From assembly GCA_963682055.1 (NCBI GenBank), contig OY821746.1:23440481-23504480 (forward strand): DNA of 64,000 nt. The letters are read 5' to 3'. The stretch comes from Primula veris. Lineage: Eukaryota > Streptophyta > Magnoliopsida > Ericales > Primulaceae. Position numbers and translations under genes: made by a program. Shown here piece after piece: positions 58,213-64,000 of this stretch (position 1 is the first letter of the stretch; every line of letters begins with the position of its first letter). A model generated the notes under the pieces. It was not told the origin of the DNA. It saw only the letters and a program-made list of their open reading frames with translations, and ran no database searches.

Positions 58213-59638
58213 CAAGTGCAAACATACAAATCTGAATCATGACTAGTGGTTTTTGAAACCTAAAGGGCAGTAGCATTTTGGTAGCCAATACGTTGAGGGT
58301 TCAAATTGTGATAAGTTTGCTTGTTTGTGGCAATACATGATTGACTATTTGTTCAAAATGAGCATTTTAGTCGATACTCTTGTGGTCAATAATGACATGT
58401 TGAGTTATTCAACCAAGTCACTGATTTGACATGATATAGTAGGTCATGAAAATATAAAATCATAAATGTTTTATTTTTCTAAATCTATTATTTAAATTGA
58501 AACACAAATATGAGTTTGTGTTTGAAGCAATGTATTGTTAAGTCTTCAGTTCGAAGTTTCGAACGGAGTACATAACCAAATGGTTTGATGCATTTGAGAT
58601 GCGTGCAAAACCAAGAAGGGTTTAAAAGGTATTTACTCAATTTATCGATGGTTGTACTAAACACTGATATGTCTACTTGATGAGAAGTAAAGACAAATCA
58701 GTCAAGATATTCATTCAAGTAAAAATGAATACGTGAATTCTATGACTAAGTGTTAATAATTAAATGATAGACTATTTTTAAACTTGTTAGATATTGTCTA
58801 GCTAGTTCCGAAATGGTATATTCACATGGATATCAATACATCATCAGTGTAAATGAAACGGGGAATATGAGACGCCATTCTCACAATTGTGTGGTTGGAA
58901 TGTCATGTTGATAAGTTCAGGGTTAAACTCTGAATTTGTGCGGGAAGTGCGCTTTCCGCAAGATATGTGTTGAACAAACTACCTCTTAGAAAGTTGGACA
59001 AAACAGTCAGAATTATAGAAGGCATGGTGCCTGGATATAAATTTGTGAAAGTTTGGTGCTACCTAAGAAAGGTCTCAATCTTGTTCCTTGAAGGACTTGG
59101 ATAGGATGGAAACGGTAGATTGTACGTTCTTCGGATAAGCACAAAATATAGCGCTGATAGGTTTCTAGTGCATAAGGCACATGGCTTTAAAATGCATATA
59201 GAACATTGTTCTATGCCCGAGAAGCATACTTTCAAAAAGAGAAGTTTTCCGCAAAACTCTAACGCCTGGCGAGTGTGACCAATACGTTGAGGGTTCAAAG
59301 TATTACGCTACCCAAGACAAGTGAACATTCAAATGGTGCTGGAAAAATGGGGAAAGTGAATCTTTTAAGAAAGATGAAGTGCATCGGCATGGTAAAAGGA
59401 TAAGTAATGAAACTTCATTTGTCCCTTGACCTTCATGAGTGAAGCTGAATCGACGACATTGAAATAATCAATGGTATCCATATAATGTGTATATGGAAAG
59501 ATTCCATCAACAATGAGGTTGATAGGCACGTGAGAAATAAAGTCAATTACTTTAAGTAAACTGACGGTTTTGATAATTTTAATGTCTATACTCTAATCTC
59601 TATAAAAAAACACATCATTAATTAATGAGAACATGTGT

Positions 59639-60305
59639 TTTATAAATGGAGATCTAGAGAATTAGGAACAACCCATTGGGTCGTGGTTCCATGTAAAGTA
59701 AGCCAAGGTGCAAAAGCTTGTTAAGTCACTATATGGACTAAAACAAACACCTAACTTATCATATGTAGTCTCTTGTGCGTCAAGAACTGCACTCGACCAG
59801 ATATAGTCAACTCAGTGAGCATACCGAGTAGGTTTGCCAATGAGGCTTCTCAGATACATGAGGTATACTGCCAATCATGAACTGCATTATACGAGATGTC
59901 CAAAATATTTGGAGGGTATTTTGATACCAAGTTTCTCGAACTTTAACAGTACAAGATCTACGAGTGGATATGTTTGTACTTAAAGAGGTTGCAGTCTCAT
60001 GGAGGTCTGTGAAACAGACATGCATACGTGGATCAACTATGAAATCAGAATTCATAATATTGTAGACACTGAAAAAAGGCATATTGGCTGAGAAGTTTTG
60101 GGAGATATTCCCAAGTGGTCAAAATTTGTTCCCTCAATAATCGTGCACTGATAAAGTCAGTCAGTTATTGAACGGGATCAGAGTAATTGTATAATGAAAA
60201 GTCCCGACAAAGTCATGACATAGTCGTCGGAGACACAAGTCCGCAAAAGGAATTGCTAGCAAACAGTGTGGTATCCTTAGACTTTGCAAGGTCTAAGGAT
60301 AATAA
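59639..60305 (+). pseudogene. Copia reverse transcriptase/RNase H remnant, cut by gypsy LTR
   Basis: Pieces in order across several frames: FINGDLEN and EQPIG, KLVKSLYGLKQTP (59639-59755, with TAG and TAA stops), then after a deletion CARPDIVNSVS, RSTSGYVCT, AVSWRSVKQTCI with STMKSEFI, and MYNEKSR ... DFARSKDNN at 60305. All are hallmark Ty1/copia RT and RNase H motifs. The YVDD active-site region is missing. The gypsy LTR begins immediately after SKDNN. Confidence 0.8.
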
Positions 60306-62199
60306 TGTAACATCCCGTATTTTTATAAGTAATTTTATTCATGATTTAATTTATCCAAAAACGTTTTATTCAAATTTTACCAAAAACCGGTCATTCGACT
60401 AATTTTTAGCCAAAAACCGAACCTCTTCCGAAAAGCTTTATTTTAAAAACCTGTTACTAATTTTATATAAAAAAAAAGGACCCAATAGATTTGTTTCTAA
60501 AGATTTGTTATTATTGAGTAGTATATTAATAATTTTGGTTAAAAGTTAGCTTTTAGAACTTTGGGGACCAAATAGTTCGCTTCCACAAACTTTCTAAAAA
60601 CAGTTTTTTCTATACCTAAAATCAGCCCACCTTTCAATTCTTTAAACCTAAAAATCAGCCAAGAGAAAAGAGAGAAAAAGAGAGAAAAGAGAAGAAGAAG
60701 AAGAAGAAGAAGAAGAAGAAGAAGAAGAAGAAGAAGAGAAACCACGTTAGCGGATTATTACCGGAATCATCTCCTCTACACGCTAAGGTAATGGGGGTTA
60801 TCCATTGCGACTAGACGAGGGTGTATGTTAGGATTAGGTTTTACGTTTAGTATAAATTGGGGGTTTTTGCCTTTTATATTAATTATGTTCTTAAATTGTT
60901 AATTGGGGTTAGTTGTTATATTTTTAATTCGCTTCTTTGATTTTGGATTAGTTGTGGATTTAGTATCTTGATTTCGGATTAATGATAATATTAATGGGTT
61001 GCGTGTTATATGCATTGATTATGTATTATTATGGTTGTTGATAGAATTGGGTAAATTATTGTTGAATAAATATGTGTTTTATATTGCGTATACAAGGTGT
61101 TTGTTAAAATGCCTGAATGAGTTTTTATGTTGATTAGACTTGTTTGGTTAGTTGTGAATCTAGCACCTATGCTTTTGGATTATGTTGTATTACGTTACGT
61201 GACGTATGAGATTGTGTTATTTGAATAGTATAACATTATTGGCCGAGGCCTTAATATTGATATGTATGAGATTGTGTTATATGAATAGTATAATATTATT
61301 GGCCGAGGCCTTAATATTGATACATTAGCAATGGTCTCTGTCTCTTCCTAATTCCGGGGACAGAAGACGGCAGTGGGGATAGGGAATGACTCGTCTTACG
61401 GACTGGGGCGAGTGGCATGAGAGGTCCTAGTGTGCACTATATTTATTTTTATGTTAGCTATGGTCTCTGTCTCTTCCTAATTCCGGGGACAGAAGACGGC
61501 CGTGGGGATAGGGAATGACTCGTCTTACGGACTGGGGCGAGTGGCATGAGAGGTCCAAGTGCGCACTTTAAATCTACTTTTATGTTAGCAATGGTCTCTG
61601 TCTCTTCCTAATTCCGGGGACAGAAGACGGCCAAGGGGATAGGGAATGACCTACCTTACGGACTAGGGTAGGTGGCATGAGAGGTCCATGTTTGTTATTG
61701 ATTTGTGTTGACGTTATTTAATTTATTTAATTTATCCCATTGTAGAATGTTATTTTATTTCTTTTTATACGTCGATTATCGTAGTTGTAGAATTTGTGGG
61801 CTCTTGCATTTATGGGGATGGAGTGACGGTATTTGCGGTGCCGTCCCGTCTAGTTATGTGCGTGGGACTCACCGTTACAATTTTGTTGTTCAGGTACATT
61901 ATAGGTTGAGGCGTTTGGTTAGCAGCTTTAGCAATGCATCACATGGGCTCGGGGCTTCTGCTTTATTTTCATTTAGATTATATTTTGAGGTTGTAGCCTA
62001 CGAGCAAATTCATTAGTTTATTTTATCTCATCTTGTAGCCGCGTTTGGCAAACACTTTTATTAAATTGATTTATTGTTCCTTTAGCTCGCAAGTATTTTT
62101 CTTTTAAAATTTTTAATTTTGTACCAACAGGTTCTATTTTCTTTTGTTTTAAAAAGGTCATGCCTCGATATCCGTGTTTATGGAATTTGGGGCTTGACA
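60306..62199 (+). repeat. 5' LTR (1894 bp)
   Basis: It starts TGTAACATCCCGTATTTT and ends GGGGCTTGACA. It contains (GAA)n at 60694-60736, paired ggccgaggccttaatatt repeats near 61240 and 61300, and three ~130-bp tandem units. The insertion point is inside copia RNase H. Confidence 0.85.
61325..61695 (+). repeat. Three ~130-bp tandem units inside the LTR
   Basis: Each holds atggtctctgtctcttccta, attccggggacagaagacggc, a gggaatgac block and a cggactrgggyragtggc stem region, and ends gagaggtcc. The same triplet occurs at 52323-52700 (inverted) and 54505-54870. Short inverted words within each unit (gactcgtc...gacgagtc types) could form stems. Confidence 0.8.
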
Positions 62200-62202
62200 A
62201 GT

Positions 62203-62214
62203 TGGTATCAGAGC
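62203..62214 (+). promoter_or_regulatory. Primer-binding site (initiator Met tRNA)
   Basis: TGGTATCAGAGC lies three bases after the LTR end, the standard plant retrotransposon primer site. Confidence 0.95.
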
Positions 62215-64000
62215 TAACTAGGTTCTTGTATACTTTGGGACGACGGGAAGATGGGTAACCATTGGACCAAGATCCATCGTATCTTTTTTTTAAAACTTTT
62301 TCCAAAAACTCAAACTTTTTCTAAAACGGGGGGTTGCATTTAGCTTAAGACATGTAGCTATAATTTAGTAGTAGTTGATGAAAGGAAAGTCCACATGTGA
62401 GGCAAGTTGGGGACAATGAGGACGCTCGTTGATCCCGGCTCGCCAAACTAGTGGGTAGACCTCTCGTCGGTATGTGTGAAGGAATACCTTAGCGATGTGG
62501 AATTCTAGAGTATGCGAGGACGCTCGGGTGCTTTAGGATAACGTATCGTGATGGGTTATCCCTTGCATTTTTGTGTTGATTGTATGCGTGTGTAGATTTA
62601 TATGATGTGTATGAGGTATAAGTTTGCATACGTGTGTAGTAGCGTACTATTAGAGTGTGAAAATTGTGTTGTTGATGATTTTACGTAGTGAGTTTTCATA
62701 TTATTAACTTGTGTGTTAATGAGAATTTTATGCGAATGGATGTTGATTGTAATAATGTTGTGGACTAAAATGATGTAGTTGCATGCTATGTTCCTTGTAA
62801 GGGATTTACAAGTATTGAGTAATTTTACGCTTTTGTATCGATAAGTTTCTGCAGAAAAACGATCGGTCGTTTCTTAAAACGATCGGTCGAATTTTTCAGA
62901 CCCTACTGGACCAAAAAACGATCGGTCGTTTCTTAAAACGATCGGTCGAATTTTTCAGACCCTACTGGACCAAAAAACGACCGGTCGTTTTGTCAAAAAC
63001 GATTGGTCGTTTTCTGGCAAATTTTGCGGTTTTTCGCTAAACTTCAAACGCTCGTAACTCCTTCGTTTTTACTCCGAATTTGATTCCGCTTGAAGCGTTG
63101 GCTTCATATTTCAGTGCTCTATAATTATGAAACTTAGAAATATTGATAAAATTATTACCATGAAAAATGAGCTTTTATCATGATTTACATGTTTTGTGAT
63201 TATCACGTAATGTGCGGAATGTTGTATTGTATGATTAGCGGAATTTGATGCCTTTGCAAATTTGGTTAGATTTTATAAGTTGTAAAACATGAATGTTTAA
63301 TTACGTTTTGTGAGTTCGTGTCCTAAATTCATTAGTTTTATAAGTCGTTTGTGCACTTATTTCTTCCTTACAACATGATTCTATTCTTTTAGACATTGAC
63401 TATAAATTTTTCTTGGTTAGATTGTAAGCTAGTGTTTTGTATATATGTTTCACATTTAGCAACTATTTTCCTTCACTCGATAGAATGATAACTGTGGACT
63501 TAGATATTTTAGGTTCTAAGTTAATTGTCCCTACATGAAGAATCTCGTTTGATACTGTATAATGTAAGACTATACTATAATGTAAGAGTTAATTTAGTTG
63601 AGTTGGTTTGGTGTCCATATTTAAGAGGAATTACACACAGTTAATTTCATATGTACTAAATTCAAGGTCGATATAAGGGAATTTTAATAGATCTTATTTT
63701 TATAAGATTAACTATTGAAAACTTAAGAAATATTTCTGGTGTAGCATGCCCCTGTACAAGTTGAAATGTTTGAGTTTGTAAACTATTATAGGTGAGACAA
63801 AGTTTTTAAAATATTTTCTTATTATGTCTATTAATGGTTTGTACGTTAATGAAGTCACTGGTTTGGTATATATAAATAAAAATGTAGTTAACTATTGCGG
63901 CGGTTTGTAACTAACAAACAAAAGTGCATGATAGGATATATTTATTTATTTTGAAGCTTTCGGAAACTATAAGAGAACCTCGATTATGGTTGTTTCTTCT
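62215..64000 (+). other. Non-coding leader of gypsy element
   Basis: No ORF over 60 codons that looks like gag. It includes a 59-bp repeat array (62855-63016) and further AT-rich sequence. An unusually long leader, or a decayed gag, or a further insertion could explain the lack of gag. Confidence 0.5.
62855..63016 (+). repeat. 59-bp tandem repeat with self-complementary cores
   Basis: The unit has two acgatcggtcg cores plus aatttttcagaccctactgg; two full copies and a partial one, with landmarks gatcggtcgttt at 62861 and 62920. The third carries the perfect 18-base palindrome AAAACGACCGGTCGTTTT. Confidence 0.85.

Larger units (their letters stand above)
55378..60305 (+). mobile_element. Decayed Ty1/copia retrotransposon
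   Basis: Homology to the duplicated host segment stops at 55377/55378, where TGTTGGAAAACCG begins, a typical copia LTR start. The first 2-2.5 kb is LTR/leader-like with no ORF. Divergent repeats of tttgttgaaataacat occur at 57724-57850. A gag zinc-knuckle remnant follows near 58150, and pol pieces lie at 59639-60305. Many stops, frameshifts and deletions make it old. It ends abruptly where a gypsy LTR is inserted (60306); the remainder lies beyond the window. LTR end and primer site were not identified. Confidence 0.6.
60306..64000 (+). mobile_element. Ty3/gypsy (Tekay/Del-like) element, 5' part, runs off the window
   Basis: A 5' LTR 60306-62199, a Met-type primer-binding site and a leader of at least 1.8 kb with no gag ORF before 64000. 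It belongs to the same family as 51817-55356. Lineage assignment rests on LTR ends (TGTAACATCCC...GACA), the primer site and the conserved block before the 3' LTR in the other copy. Coding capacity cannot be judged from here. Confidence 0.75.

Noticed and set aside
60539..60745. Poly-leucine ORF on the minus strand
   Set aside because: A translation of the (GAA)n microsatellite in the LTR.
62855..63016. CRISPR-like look of short repeated units
   Set aside because: Plant nuclear context, only two and a half tandem copies without unique spacers, located in a retrotransposon leader.

Overview
This is nuclear DNA of a flowering plant, most likely a eudicot. It holds intron-rich genes with GT-AG splicing, a plastid-type ABC1 kinase, a family-1 glycosyltransferase with the plant PSPG box, and a dense nest of plant transposon families. 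There are no operons, no prokaryotic signals, and no RNA genes that I could recognise. The intergenic DNA is AT-rich. The retrotransposon interiors, especially 1-9 kb, are clearly richer in GC.

Layout. (1) 1-9697 is most of a minus-strand Ty3/gypsy element of the Tat type. Its 5' LTR lies at about 9118-9697, next to a TGGCGCC primer-binding site. A gag start is fused by an internal deletion to RNase H, a second RNase H and integrase. An 87-bp tandem repeat follows, and then a set of coiled-coil genes on the opposite (plus) strand. One of these is a four-exon gene of the 'putative gypsy type transposon' (PF04195-like) family with two in-frame stops. (2) 9.7-14 kb is intergenic, with an hAT-type element carrying an exact 8-bp target duplication, a Harbinger-like MITE and a 42-nt C tract. 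(3) 13995-29382 (+) is an ABC1-family atypical kinase gene with twelve visible exons; its N-terminal exon was not recognised. Its introns hold an hAT element, a Stowaway-like MITE, a copia fragment inside a perfect inverted repeat, and a 31-nt C tract. (4) 31167-35814 (-) is an apparently intact two-exon UGT85-like glycosyltransferase whose intron carries a non-autonomous LTR retrotransposon. (5) 35.9-51.6 kb has no intact gene. It has hAT, CACTA-like, Mutator-like and LINE insertions, plus remnants of a BED zinc finger and of a homeobox.

(6) 51.6-64 kb is a nest of LTR elements. A short repeat (copy of 38923-39140) was the target of a 3.54-kb gypsy-derived insertion in which BOTH outer ends are LTR 3' (U5) ends in inverted orientation, flanked by a 5-bp target duplication AGACT. 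The empty-site paralog at 39 kb carries one AGACT. Twenty-one bases further on, a decayed Ty1/copia element begins. Its RNase H region is cut at 60306 by the 5' LTR and Met-type primer-binding site of another element of the same gypsy family, which runs off the window.

The two host genes look independent. The kinase (probably plastid or thylakoid, acting on prenyl-lipid or quinone metabolism by family precedent) and the cytosolic small-molecule glucosyltransferase are convergent neighbours separated by about 1.8 kb. The most unusual item is the inverted gypsy insertion at 51817-55356, followed by the spliced antisense gene of the Tat element.
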